A stretch of DNA of 64,000 nt from Terriglobia bacterium (GTDB lineage: Bacteria > Acidobacteriota > Terriglobia > Bryobacterales > Bryobacteraceae): positions 1 to 64,000 of the forward strand of contig JANXYJ010000149.1 of the NCBI GenBank assembly GCA_025350105.1. The letters are read 5' to 3'. Both the position numbers and the translations under genes were made by a program. The notes under the pieces are model-generated. The model ran no database searches and was not told where the DNA came from. It worked only from the letters and a program-made list of their open reading frames with translations. Below, piece after piece: positions 27,363-35,588 of this stretch. How positions within the stretch are numbered: the first letter of the stretch is position 1; each line of letters opens with the position of its first letter.

Positions 27363-30300
27363 CTAAAAAATGATCTTGCCGGCCAATTGAATGATGCGCG
27401 GGTCCATGGCGTTGGTGATGCGGCCGAAGGTTGGGGTCCCGAAGTTGGTGCCGACGAAGCCGCCGAAGCCGGAGAGATTCACACCGGAACAGAGAGCGCC
27501 GGTGGGGCAGCCGGGACGGAAGTGGTTGGGGAGGTTGAAGACATCGCCGCGGACGTCGAACTTCACTTTTTCGGTGATGGGGAAAGTGCGTGACAAGGAC
27601 ATGCTGATGTCGGAGAAGCCAGGGCTGCGGATAGCGCCCGGGCTCATGTTACCGAGGGTGCCAAGCGCCGGTAGAGCGAAGGCAGAGCCGGCCACCGAAT
27701 TCAGCAAGCCGACACAAGGAGCCACGTTGACCGGGCAGGCAGGGGTGGAAGAATAGACAGCGTTACCATCGACCAGGTTCGGACGCTGGCCCGCGACGTT
27801 GGTCAACTGGGTGTCGACGGAGTCAATTACGGTGAGGGCGGCTCCTGATTGAGCGCGAACGATCCAGCTCATCAGCCAACCGGTACCGACCATGCGCAGA
27901 GTTTTGTTGCTGAATTTTGGTGTGGCGAGGACAGCGGTGAGGTTAAAGATGTGACGTTTATCGAAGTTGCAATCGCCGCGGTCGTAGTTGAAGTTCAGAG
28001 GATTGAGGACCGTCTGACGGATATTTTGGGTGGTGCCACCGGCGCCCCAACGATCGTTGCTGATGCAATGCGACCAGGTGTAGTTCGCGTTGACGGTGAC
28101 TCCCTTGATGAGAGGCCGAGCGGCGGAAAGAATCAAGCCGTCGTAGCTCTGATTGCCGCCCGCGTTGTAGAGATCGGTATAGCCGAAGTATTGGCCACCG
28201 GTGGTGGGCTTGGCCAGGAACAGGGGCCGCCGTGCATTGTAATTGCTGGTGCTGGAGCAATTGCCGGGTGCGGTTAGGCCGTATTGGCCAGTCGAGCAAG
28301 TTCCCGGAATAAAGATGGAAGAATTCAGCGCCTCAGTCAACAGTAGATGGGAGGTTTGGCTGCCCACGTAGCTGCCCGAAAGAACCCAGGATTGAACCTG
28401 CTTTTGAATGGTGAGGTTCCACAAATTGGAAGTGGTGGTTTTCAGATTCTTGGGCGTGGCGATGTAGGGCCCGAAGGGAACAAACAGCGCATTCTTGGGA
28501 TCGAAACTGATGGGGAAGGGATTGCCGCCGGGGAAGCCCTGGTAAGGATTCACCAGTCCGTCAATGGTGCGGGACGGAGTGGGGATGACTTCATTGCCGA
28601 AGGGCGGCGCGATGGCGGTGTTCAAATATTGTTGGCCGTCGGAGAAGTCGTACGCAATGCCGAACGAGGCGCGGATGACGGTACGGCCGTTGCCCTTGGG
28701 ATCAAACGCTAAGCCCACGCGCGGCGAAAAGTCGTTGTATTTTTTATTGATGCCGGATTGGCCGGGGAAGCCGGCGTCGCCCGGATAAGTGAGGCCAGGA
28801 GGCGCGGTGGAGTAGATGCTGCTGATGGTGCCCGCGTTGAAACGGTTGACGTCGAAGTTGTAAATCGCGTTGTTGGTGACCGAGGAGGGAAAGTAGGGCT
28901 CCCAGCGCACCCCATAGTTGGCCGTGAGGCGGGAAGAGATTTTCCAGGTGTCCTGGGCGTACAGACCGAGGTACCACTGTTTCATGAACAGGTTGTTGGG
29001 CGCGGCCTGGTCCAGGTTGCCGAGCCTGCCGGTAAGGAAATCCGCCAGCGCATAGCCGGTGTAGGTGTTGCTGAAATTATAGGTACCGGGGGAGCGCACG
29101 TTGGCCAAGGATTCGGAAGGCCATTTGGCGCCGACCACACCGAAGGCGATTTGATGCGCGCCGTGCACGATGTTGAAATCGTCGTTCAATTGATAAGTGG
29201 TGGTGTGGAACGAGGAGTTGCTCTCGGTGCCGTTGCCGATGGCGAAGCCACCCGTGATGGAAAGCAGGAAATAGTTTGGAGTGTAGCTGAACGCGTTGAT
29301 GCCCACGTCCTGAGGACCGAAGTCGGGCACGCTGGAACGGGCGATGGCAGTGCGGTTGAAGGCCAGGCGGAAAGCGTTCACCATGCTGCCGTTCAGTACA
29401 TACGTATCACCCAAGGTGGCGGATTGCGCCAGATTGTCACGGCCACCGGAAGCGGTAACCAGGATATTGTCGGGTGCCAGCGTATAGGGAATGACGCGGG
29501 TGAGCGCGGTGGCGACGTAGCGGCCGAACAGGGTTTGCTTGGAGGACAGCTGATAGTCGGCACGGGTAACCAATTGATATTCGTTGTCGTTTTGCGGAAT
29601 GCCGTAGTTGAAAGTACCGCAGGAATCCTGCGGCTTGGGCAACTTAGCGGCGATCTTCAACGCAGCGGAGCTCAAGAAACTGGATGGAATAATTTTGCTG
29701 GGGATGGCGGCGTTGGTGGCTGGATTACGAATCGCCGCGATGGAACTGCACTGGCTGAAATCGCCAGTCAACATGGCCGCAGTGGGAACGGTTGCGGGCG
29801 CGGCCGCCGGGGCCGAACGGGTCTTGGTGCCCTGATAGCCGACGAAGAAGAAGAGCTTGTCCTTCTTAATCGGCCCGCCGACGGTGCCACCGTATTGGTT
29901 GCGCTTCAACTGATCGCGGTTGGCCTGGAAGAAGTTGCGGGCATTGAACTGGGCGTTGCGCACGAAGTAGAAAGCGTCACCGTGGAAGTTATTGGTTCCG
30001 CCCTTGGTAACGGCGTTGACCGCGGCGCCGGAGTGCACGCCGTTTTGCGCGGTGAGCGAACTGGTTTCGACCTTGAATTCCTGCAGCGCGTCGGGGAAGG
30101 GCAGCGGGAGGTTCAGGTTGTCATAAGGATTGTTGTGATAAGTTCCATCGAGAAAATAAGACGTTCCGAAATAGAGACCGCCCGCGACGGCGATGGCTTG
30201 GCCACCGTTGGAGCCACCGAAGGAGCGGCTGACGGGAGGAGCGACGAAGACCGCGCCGGCCGAGAGCTGAACCAGATCCGTGGAGTTGCGGCCATTCAAG

Positions 30301-30737
30301 GGGAGTTCAATAATGCGCTGGTTTTCGATGACGGAGCCGATGCCGGTGGCCTGGGTTTCCACCTGAGTGGCGTTGGCTTCAACTTGCACCTGATCGGTGA
30401 CCGCGCCGATTTTCATGGCGATGTCGATGGTTGGATTGACGTTCACCTGCAGCACGATGCCGGTTTGCACATATTTGGTGAACCCGTCCTTGGCGACTTC
30501 CAGACGATAGGGACCGGTGGGCAAGTTGGGCAGAACGTAGACGCCGTCGGCTCCGCTATTCACGGTACGGACCAAGCCGGTTTCGGTTTGCGTGACTTTG
30601 ATTTCAGCGCCGGGGACTGCGCCACCGGAGGCGTCCTGGACGGTTCCCTGAATCTGTGATGTGGCTTGGGCCCAAGCGTTCAAGCTGAACGCGATGGTGA
30701 AGATGAACAGCAGCGCTGCCCGTAGGTACTTTTGCAT
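27363..30737 (-). CDS. TonB-dependent receptor, Oar-like with carboxypeptidase-regulatory domain
   Basis: The 1124-residue outer-membrane protein has a signal peptide (residues 1-24). A carboxypeptidase-regulatory-like beta-sandwich follows (about 26-105: SQIQGTVQDASGGAVPGAEI and LPTGPYRLEVAKDGF). Next is a plug region (VIENQRIIELPLNGRNSTDL, about 135-240), and then a long beta-barrel ending in a terminal Phe (LAGKIIF). The internal GRYV, NYTWSH and KRHIFNLTAV blocks are typical of the large acidobacterial Oar family. It would import large substrates, probably oligosaccharides or peptides. AAGGGGGA precedes the ATG. The gene is monocistronic with its own terminator. No sigma/anti-sigma pair or SusD-like gene is adjacent. 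Confidence 0.93.
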   Translation of the reverse strand: MQKYLRAALLFIFTIAFSLNAWAQATSQIQGTVQDASGGAVPGAEIKVTQTETGLVRTVNSGADGVYVLPNLPTGPYRLEVAKDGFTKYVQTGIVLQVNVNPTIDIAMKIGAVTDQVQVEANATQVETQATGIGSVIENQRIIELPLNGRNSTDLVQLSAGAVFVAPPVSRSFGGSNGGQAIAVAGGLYFGTSYFLDGTYHNNPYDNLNLPLPFPDALQEFKVETSSLTAQNGVHSGAAVNAVTKGGTNNFHGDAFYFVRNAQFNARNFFQANRDQLKRNQYGGTVGGPIKKDKLFFFVGYQGTKTRSAPAAAPATVPTAAMLTGDFSQCSSIAAIRNPATNAAIPSKIIPSSFLSSAALKIAAKLPKPQDSCGTFNYGIPQNDNEYQLVTRADYQLSSKQTLFGRYVATALTRVIPYTLAPDNILVTASGGRDNLAQSATLGDTYVLNGSMVNAFRLAFNRTAIARSSVPDFGPQDVGINAFSYTPNYFLLSITGGFAIGNGTESNSSFHTTTYQLNDDFNIVHGAHQIAFGVVGAKWPSESLANVRSPGTYNFSNTYTGYALADFLTGRLGNLDQAAPNNLFMKQWYLGLYAQDTWKISSRLTANYGVRWEPYFPSSVTNNAIYNFDVNRFNAGTISSIYSTAPPGLTYPGDAGFPGQSGINKKYNDFSPRVGLAFDPKGNGRTVIRASFGIAYDFSDGQQYLNTAIAPPFGNEVIPTPSRTIDGLVNPYQGFPGGNPFPISFDPKNALFVPFGPYIATPKNLKTTTSNLWNLTIQKQVQSWVLSGSYVGSQTSHLLLTEALNSSIFIPGTCSTGQYGLTAPGNCSSTSNYNARRPLFLAKPTTGGQYFGYTDLYNAGGNQSYDGLILSAARPLIKGVTVNANYTWSHCISNDRWGAGGTTQNIRQTVLNPLNFNYDRGDCNFDKRHIFNLTAVLATPKFSNKTLRMVGTGWLMSWIVRAQSGAALTVIDSVDTQLTNVAGQRPNLVDGNAVYSSTPACPVNVAPCVGLLNSVAGSAFALPALGTLGNMSPGAIRSPGFSDISMSLSRTFPITEKVKFDVRGDVFNLPNHFRPGCPTGALCSGVNLSGFGGFVGTNFGTPTFGRITNAMDPRIIQLAGKIIF

Positions 30738-30959
30738 AAATCCCCCTTGTGCCGACTGGGCACGTGAAACTCAGTTTGCCATTGTGAAGTTAGCTGAAAC
30801 GAAGTCAGCATACCGCACAAAGCCCCTTATGGAGGAAGTTTAGGGCTTTGGTGGGAAGGGTGTCAAGGGAGGGTTGCCGGAATGTCCTTGAAGGGTGGGG
30901 CGATGAAAGGCCCGCCCTGGCGCTTGGCCGGAGCGGGCTGGGGATCGTTAGTGGCGGTG

Positions 30960-31898
30960 TTAGTGGCGATCTTCTTGGCGGCGATTGTCGCGGCCGCCTC
31001 TTGCGGGGACTTCGCGGCGGTCGTGGGATTCGCGGCGGTCGCCCGCTTGCGGGTAGCGCGGCGCTTCATAAGGATGAACGTAGGCTCCACGGTTGTCGAG
31101 CGTACGGCCCCACGGGCGATCGTTGATAAACACGCGATGATCTTCCCAACCGAAACGGTCGTGGCCCCAACCCCAGGGAGCGAAGGCGGCGCCGAGCAGG
31201 ATGCCAGGACCCCAGTTGATGCCGAAGCCGATGCGCACTCCAGGGCGGCCCACGAAGATGACGGCGGGATCGTACAAAGGCGCGTAGAGCATTTCCCCGT
31301 TGGCAGGCACAATTTCAATAAAAGGACCGTTGCGGACGATGACTTCACGAGTGGTGCGGAGGTAGCCAGCGTCGTAGGCGCGGTGGCGCATTTGCTGGAC
31401 GGCGTCCATCACGGCGGCCTGATTATTCAGGAAAGCGTAGCCGAGGGCGCGGGTCCAATCGATGTCGCGGGCCATGGTGTCCAGCACTTGAGGGAACGGC
31501 AGCAGGGCTTGCACGCTGGGATCGAAGGGCAAACGGTCTTCGGCGATGGCCCGGGCGAGGTCGCCGCCGCGCAGATACGTGTGGCGATGGGCCCAGGCTT
31601 CGGCATCCAGAATCTGTTCCGGGTAGGTGGCGGCTACCAGGACGTTCGAAAGAAGGGCGTCGGGGTACAGAGCGACGCGGTCGACCAAATGAGTGAGATC
31701 GGCGTAGGCAGGATAGCCTTGTTGTGGATAGGGCACGGGTGGATAGGCCTGCTGGGGATATTGATTCTGCGGATACTGGCCCTGTGCCGGGTATTGCTGT
31801 TGCTGCTGTGGATACGGTTGTTGCGGCTGGGCAGACAGACTACCAATACCGATTACGCTGGCGATTGCCACGGCGGCGAATGTTTGCAAGTTTTTCAT
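30960..31898 (-). CDS. DUF3300-family secreted protein
   Basis: The 312-residue protein has a signal peptide (ending SLSAQ), a Gln/Tyr/Pro-rich repeat (about residues 25-65: PYPQQQQQYPAQGQYP), and then the DUF3300 hallmark VALYPDALLSNVLVAATYPEQI. A glycine/tryptophan-rich C-terminal region (GFGINWGPGILLG, FAPWGWGHDRFGW) precedes a strongly charged Asp/Arg/His tail (about 285-312). Function is unknown. The family is common in proteobacteria and acidobacteria as an exported protein. The start region is unusual, with three tandem copies of the ribosome-binding-site/start segment (see the repeat at 31896). Confidence 0.85.
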   Translation of the reverse strand: MKNLQTFAAVAIASVIGIGSLSAQPQQPYPQQQQQYPAQGQYPQNQYPQQAYPPVPYPQQGYPAYADLTHLVDRVALYPDALLSNVLVAATYPEQILDAEAWAHRHTYLRGGDLARAIAEDRLPFDPSVQALLPFPQVLDTMARDIDWTRALGYAFLNNQAAVMDAVQQMRHRAYDAGYLRTTREVIVRNGPFIEIVPANGEMLYAPLYDPAVIFVGRPGVRIGFGINWGPGILLGAAFAPWGWGHDRFGWEDHRVFINDRPWGRTLDNRGAYVHPYEAPRYPQAGDRRESHDRREVPARGGRDNRRQEDRH

Positions 31899-31953
31899 AA
31901 AGCCCTCTATTTTTATAAAGCCTTCGATATTTTCATAAAGCCTTCGATAGAGG
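31896..31953 (-). repeat. Triplicated translation-start segment of the DUF3300 gene
   Basis: Three imperfect 18-20-bp units (31896-31913, 31914-31933, 31934-31953) share the plus-strand core CATAAAGCCTTC. On the minus strand each unit carries a GAAGG- or GAGGG-like ribosome-binding site. Two keep ATGAAAA and the middle one has TATAAAA. The outer copy makes a 7-codon frame MKISKAL ending in TAA (31936 to 31913) just upstream of the real start at 31898. Confidence 0.7.
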
Positions 31954-32027
31954 AAGATGCCAACCGGAGGGCAATAGTTTCCCTACGACCGATGAAAGTG
32001 GGTTAATGCCTGTCGGAGTTTCCGGTG

Positions 32028-33014
32028 TCAGAGTTTTATGACCGCACGGCCGCGGACTTTGCCGGCGAGGATTTCGTCGGCGAGGGCGAAGACGGCTTCG
32101 AGCGGATGTTCGGTGGTCATTGAATCCAGAATAGGGAGAGGGAGATCGGCGGCAAGGCGGCGCCAGATTTCCAGGCGTTCGGGTTTGGGGACGTAGACGG
32201 AGTTGATGCCCACCAGTTTCACGCCGCGCAGGATGAAGGGGACGATGTGGGTGGTGAAGGGGCCCCCGCCAGCGATGCCGCACGCCGCGATGGTTCCGTT
32301 GGTGGCGACAGACTTGAGCGCGCCCGCGAGGGTTTCGCCAGCGACGGTGTCGACGACTCCAGCCCAACGTTCGGTGGAGATGGGGCCTTTGGTGGGCGCG
32401 GTGATGGTGGCGCGCTCGATGATTTCGCTGGCCCCGAGGGATTTGAGGTAGTCGGCAAGTTCAGGGCGCCCGGTGGAGGCGGCAACCTTGTAGCCCAGGT
32501 GCGAGAGGATGGCGACGGCGACGCTGCCGACGCCTCCGGCGGCGCCGGTGACCAGAACCGGGTGTTCGCTCTTTTGCACAGCTTGTTGTTCCAGCGCCAT
32601 CACGCACTGCATGGCAGTGAAGCCGGCGGTGCCGATGGCCATGGCGCGTTTCATGGAAAGATTTTTGGGCAGGGGAACCAGGAACTTGGCGTCCAGGCGG
32701 GCGAGTTCGGCGTAGCCTCCCCACTGGGTTTCGCCCAGGCCCCAGCCGGTGACGACGATTTCATCGCCGGGCTTGAATTCGGGCGACGCGGATTCTTCGA
32801 CCACGCCAGAGAGATCGATGCCCGGGACCATGGGGAATTTGCGGATGAAGCCGGGCCAGCCTTTGAGCACCGCGCCGTCTTTATAGTTGAGGCAGGAGTA
32901 CTTGACGCGGATGAGTACCTCCCCTTGTGGCAGGGCGGAAGGATCGAGTTGCTGAACCGAGACCTGGATTTTGTCGTCGACCTGCTGGGCGAGTACGGCT
33001 TTGAAAGTAGGCAT
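32028..33014 (-). CDS. YhdH/YhfP-family NADPH oxidoreductase (acrylyl-CoA reductase type)
   Basis: The 328-residue zinc-free MDR enzyme has the YhdH-family signature CLNYKDGAVLKGWPGFIRKF, followed by PMVPGIDLSGVVEES. The nucleotide-binding motif is TGAAGGVGSVAVAIL, with VAASTGRPELADYLKSLGA after it. Relatives (AcuI/YhdH) reduce acrylyl-CoA with NADPH. No zinc-ligand cysteines are present, as expected. It is divergent from the zinc-ribbon gene at 33088. No pathway partner for acrylyl-CoA is nearby. Confidence 0.88.
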   Translation of the reverse strand: MPTFKAVLAQQVDDKIQVSVQQLDPSALPQGEVLIRVKYSCLNYKDGAVLKGWPGFIRKFPMVPGIDLSGVVEESASPEFKPGDEIVVTGWGLGETQWGGYAELARLDAKFLVPLPKNLSMKRAMAIGTAGFTAMQCVMALEQQAVQKSEHPVLVTGAAGGVGSVAVAILSHLGYKVAASTGRPELADYLKSLGASEIIERATITAPTKGPISTERWAGVVDTVAGETLAGALKSVATNGTIAACGIAGGGPFTTHIVPFILRGVKLVGINSVYVPKPERLEIWRRLAADLPLPILDSMTTEHPLEAVFALADEILAGKVRGRAVIKL

Positions 33015-33087
33015 GGAAATATCTCAAGGATAATTCAGTTCCGGACGATAGAGCGAGTGAACGTTGTTTGATCCCCGTAAAAATGTC

Positions 33088-33633
33088 ATGACCTGCCCTC
33101 AATGCGGTGCGCCGCCTTCCTGCAAAAATTCGTCCATTGAAACACAGCACGAGACTGAAAACGATTTCCTGCGCTGCGACCATTGTGAAGCGCTCTATTT
33201 CCCGCAGCCGAATGCCGAGGGCATCCGCGTGTTGGGTGTGCCTTCCGATTTTTCGTGTCCGCAATGCAGAACGCAGCAACTGGTGCATGCGTCGGTGGGA
33301 GGCGAGCGCGTGTTCTATTGCGAAGTATGCCACGGCTTGCTGATCCGGATACGCGTGTTCCCGGATGTCGTTTCTCAAGTGGCTGAGCAGATGCGCTTGC
33401 ATCATTTGACGTCTGAATATCCGGGCAAGCAGCCGGATTGGGACCAGCTGAAGCGCTTAGTGAAATGCCCGCTGTGCGACGCGCCGATGGATGCGCATCC
33501 GTATGCGGGGCCGGGCGCGGTGATCATCGATTCGTGCTCAGACTGTTGCGTGAATTGGCTGGACCGTGGAGAGTTGCAGCGGATTGTGCGGGAGCCGGAT
33601 CATCATTTCTCGGTTTCCCTGGTGGATGTGTAA
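33088..33633 (+). CDS. Zinc-ribbon (zf-TFIIB-like) protein
   Basis: The 181-residue protein contains six CxxC knuckles (CPQC, CDHC, CPQC, CEVC, CPLC, CSDC), enough for three zinc ribbons. The last pair, KCPLCDAPMDAHPY with IDSCSDCCVNWLDRGELQRI, is the zf-TFIIB pattern (PF13453). Role unknown; such proteins may bind nucleic acid or protein. The ATG at 33088 is preferred to a TTG at 33064. The 3' end lies in a short tandem repeat that covers the stop codon. Confidence 0.8.
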   Translation: MTCPQCGAPPSCKNSSIETQHETENDFLRCDHCEALYFPQPNAEGIRVLGVPSDFSCPQCRTQQLVHASVGGERVFYCEVCHGLLIRIRVFPDVVSQVAEQMRLHHLTSEYPGKQPDWDQLKRLVKCPLCDAPMDAHPYAGPGAVIIDSCSDCCVNWLDRGELQRIVREPDHHFSVSLVDV

Positions 33634-33681
33634 GCTGGTGGTTGCGTAAGCTAGTGGATTGTAAGCAGGTGGATGTGCAAG
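33619..33681 (+). repeat. Four tandem 16-bp units over the zinc-ribbon stop codon
   Basis: Units CTGGTGGATGTGTAAG (33619-33634, with the TAA stop), CTGGTGGTTGCGTAAG (33635-33650), CTAGTGGATTGTAAG (33651-33665) and CAGGTGGATGTGCAAG (33666-33681) are consecutive imperfect copies of the last four codons plus the stop. Confidence 0.75.
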
Positions 33682-33767
33682 GGAACAAGATTCGCGGCAG
33701 CGCATTTCCTGATTAAGCGTACGACAACCTGAGTTAGCGCTGGTTCTGTGTGATAACATTCCCGCAT

Positions 33768-34328
33768 ATGGCTATTTCTCGGAGGGGGATGCTGGCCAAA
33801 GCCGGCCGGGGTTTGGCGATTTCCGCTTTTTTTGCCGATTCGGTTTTACCCAATCTTTGGGCCGTTGATTCAAAGGTAAGATTCAGGGCCAAGAGTTTAG
33901 ACGGCGAATCTTTCAGCAGCGAATCCACCAATGGCAAAGTCGTGTTGGTGGAGTTTTGGGCCACCTGGTGCCCCTATTGCAAGCGCGATGCGCCCGCGGT
34001 AGATTCACTCGCCGAAGAGTTCAAAGACCAGGGCTTATTGGTTTTGGCCGTGGACGTGGCGGAATCCAAACAAACGGTGACCCGCTTTCTAGCGAAAGCG
34101 CCGCGAGAAGCCAAAGTGGTGCTGATGACCGACACCAATCTGGCGGCGTGGTTCGCTCCTAAAAGTTTTCCGCACTATGCGGTGATCGATCGTCAGGGGC
34201 ACGCGGCGGCGGAGCAAAAAGGCGCGGGCGGCGAACGGTCCTTACGCCGATTATTAAGCAAGGCCGGATTGACCGCCGAAGATGCAGACGGCCCGGATGA
34301 GTTATCAGCGTCGCCGCGCCGGGATTGA
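33768..34328 (+). CDS. TlpA-like thioredoxin-fold protein, Tat signal
   Basis: The 186-residue exported thioredoxin has a twin-arginine-like N-terminus (AISRRGMLAKAGRGLAISAF) and a TlpA/ResA domain with the active site WCPYCK (Cys68, Cys71). The cis-Pro region is KSFPHYAVID. TlpA/ResA proteins reduce disulfides in the periplasm, for example on apocytochrome c, which would suit the dihaem cytochrome in this window. The ATG at 33768 is chosen over a GTG at 33750 because the Tat motif then sits at the very N-terminus. It lies upstream of lpxB with a 78-bp gap. Confidence 0.85.
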   Translation: MAISRRGMLAKAGRGLAISAFFADSVLPNLWAVDSKVRFRAKSLDGESFSSESTNGKVVLVEFWATWCPYCKRDAPAVDSLAEEFKDQGLLVLAVDVAESKQTVTRFLAKAPREAKVVLMTDTNLAAWFAPKSFPHYAVIDRQGHAAAEQKGAGGERSLRRLLSKAGLTAEDADGPDELSASPRRD

Positions 34329-34406
34329 AATCTACCGTGCTGTTACTTGCAACTTTGACTTGTTCAGTCTTTTGACCATGCCGCGCCACCCGCTAGACTG
34401 GTGTTT

Positions 34407-35588
34407 GTGCGGATTCTGATTTCAGCGGGTGAAGCCTCAGGCGACCTGTATGCGTCGCGGGTGATTGCCGTGCTGAAATCGCGGCACCCCAAAATCAGCT
34501 TCTTCGGTTGTGCGGGCCCGCGCATGCAGGCGGAGGGCGTGCGGACCATCGTCGATGCACGGTCACTTTCCGTGGTGGGGATCGTGGAGGTCCTGGCGCA
34601 TATCCCGCGCATTTACAGGGAATTTCGCAAGCTGGTGCGGGCGGCAAAAAGTGAAAAGCCGGATCTGGCCATCCTCACAGACTCGCCCGACTTCCACTTG
34701 CGGTTGGCGAAAAAACTGCATGCATTGGGGATTCCGGTGGTGTACCTGATCGCCCCGCAGGCTTGGGCGTGGAGGCAAGGCCGGGTGCGCGGCATGCGCC
34801 AAAACATTCAGCAGCTTTTGTGTATTTTCCCTTTCGAAGAAGCGTTTTTCCGCCAACACGGCGTGCCTGCGCAATTCATAGGGCATCCTTTGGCCAGGAT
34901 CGTCAAACCCAGCATGGGCCGCGCGGAATTCTGCCGAAAGTTTGGTTTTCAGGAATCTGACCGGATCGTCGTTTTGCTGCCAGGCAGCCGCCATGGCGAG
35001 GTGGCCAGGCATATGCCGTTTTTGATCGACGCGGCGCGGCGGATTCAGAAAGCTGCCCAAGTCCGGCTGATTTGCGCCTTGCCGGGCGGTTTTGGCCTGA
35101 AAAATGCAAATTTTCCGGAACCTCTTTCCACGGCATCCATCCAAGCATTAGGTACCCCGGAAGCAGGCATCCAAGTCATAGAGGGAAGCACCTGGGATTG
35201 CTTGGCCCAGGCAGAAGTGGCCTTGGCGGCCAGCGGTACCGTTACTATTGAGGCAGCCCTACTGGGAGCGCCGATGGTGACTTTTTACCGCGTAAACGCG
35301 TTAAGTTGGATATTGGGGCGCTGGCTGGTGACGGCGCCATTCCTGTCGATGGTGAATTTGGTGGCCGGGCGTCAGGTGGCGGCGGAATTGATTCAAGGCG
35401 ATATGACGGGCGAGCGCATGGCGGATGAAACGCTTCGCCTGCTGAAAGATCCCGCCGCGCGGGCGAAAATGAAAGCGGACTTGCAGGAAGTACAGGCCAA
35501 GTTGGCCAGCGATCGTGACCCGATGGAGACGGCGGCGGAGTGGATCGAAAAGGTAGCGCAAAAGAACCTGGATTTGGTCAAGATATGA
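34407..35588 (+). CDS. lpxB: Lipid-A-disaccharide synthase
   Basis: The roughly 393-residue GT19 enzyme joins UDP-2,3-diacylglucosamine and lipid X to make the lipid A disaccharide at the inner membrane. Signatures are the N-terminal ILISAGEASGDLYASR, FFGCAGPRMQAEGV, YLIAPQAWAWRQGR and LLPGSRHGEVARH. Two GTG starts (34401, 34407) are possible; the second gives the standard family N-terminus. The stop overlaps the next gene by ATGA. Presence of lpxB shows a Gram-negative LPS-making organism. Confidence 0.94.
   Translation: MRILISAGEASGDLYASRVIAVLKSRHPKISFFGCAGPRMQAEGVRTIVDARSLSVVGIVEVLAHIPRIYREFRKLVRAAKSEKPDLAILTDSPDFHLRLAKKLHALGIPVVYLIAPQAWAWRQGRVRGMRQNIQQLLCIFPFEEAFFRQHGVPAQFIGHPLARIVKPSMGRAEFCRKFGFQESDRIVVLLPGSRHGEVARHMPFLIDAARRIQKAAQVRLICALPGGFGLKNANFPEPLSTASIQALGTPEAGIQVIEGSTWDCLAQAEVALAASGTVTIEAALLGAPMVTFYRVNALSWILGRWLVTAPFLSMVNLVAGRQVAAELIQGDMTGERMADETLRLLKDPAARAKMKADLQEVQAKLASDRDPMETAAEWIEKVAQKNLDLVKI

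Noticed and set aside
28758-30659. 633-codon open frame antisense to the TonB receptor
   Set aside because: Mirrors the receptor's codon bias (Gly/Val/Asp-rich low-complexity product), no motif, and the receptor on the other strand is unmistakable.
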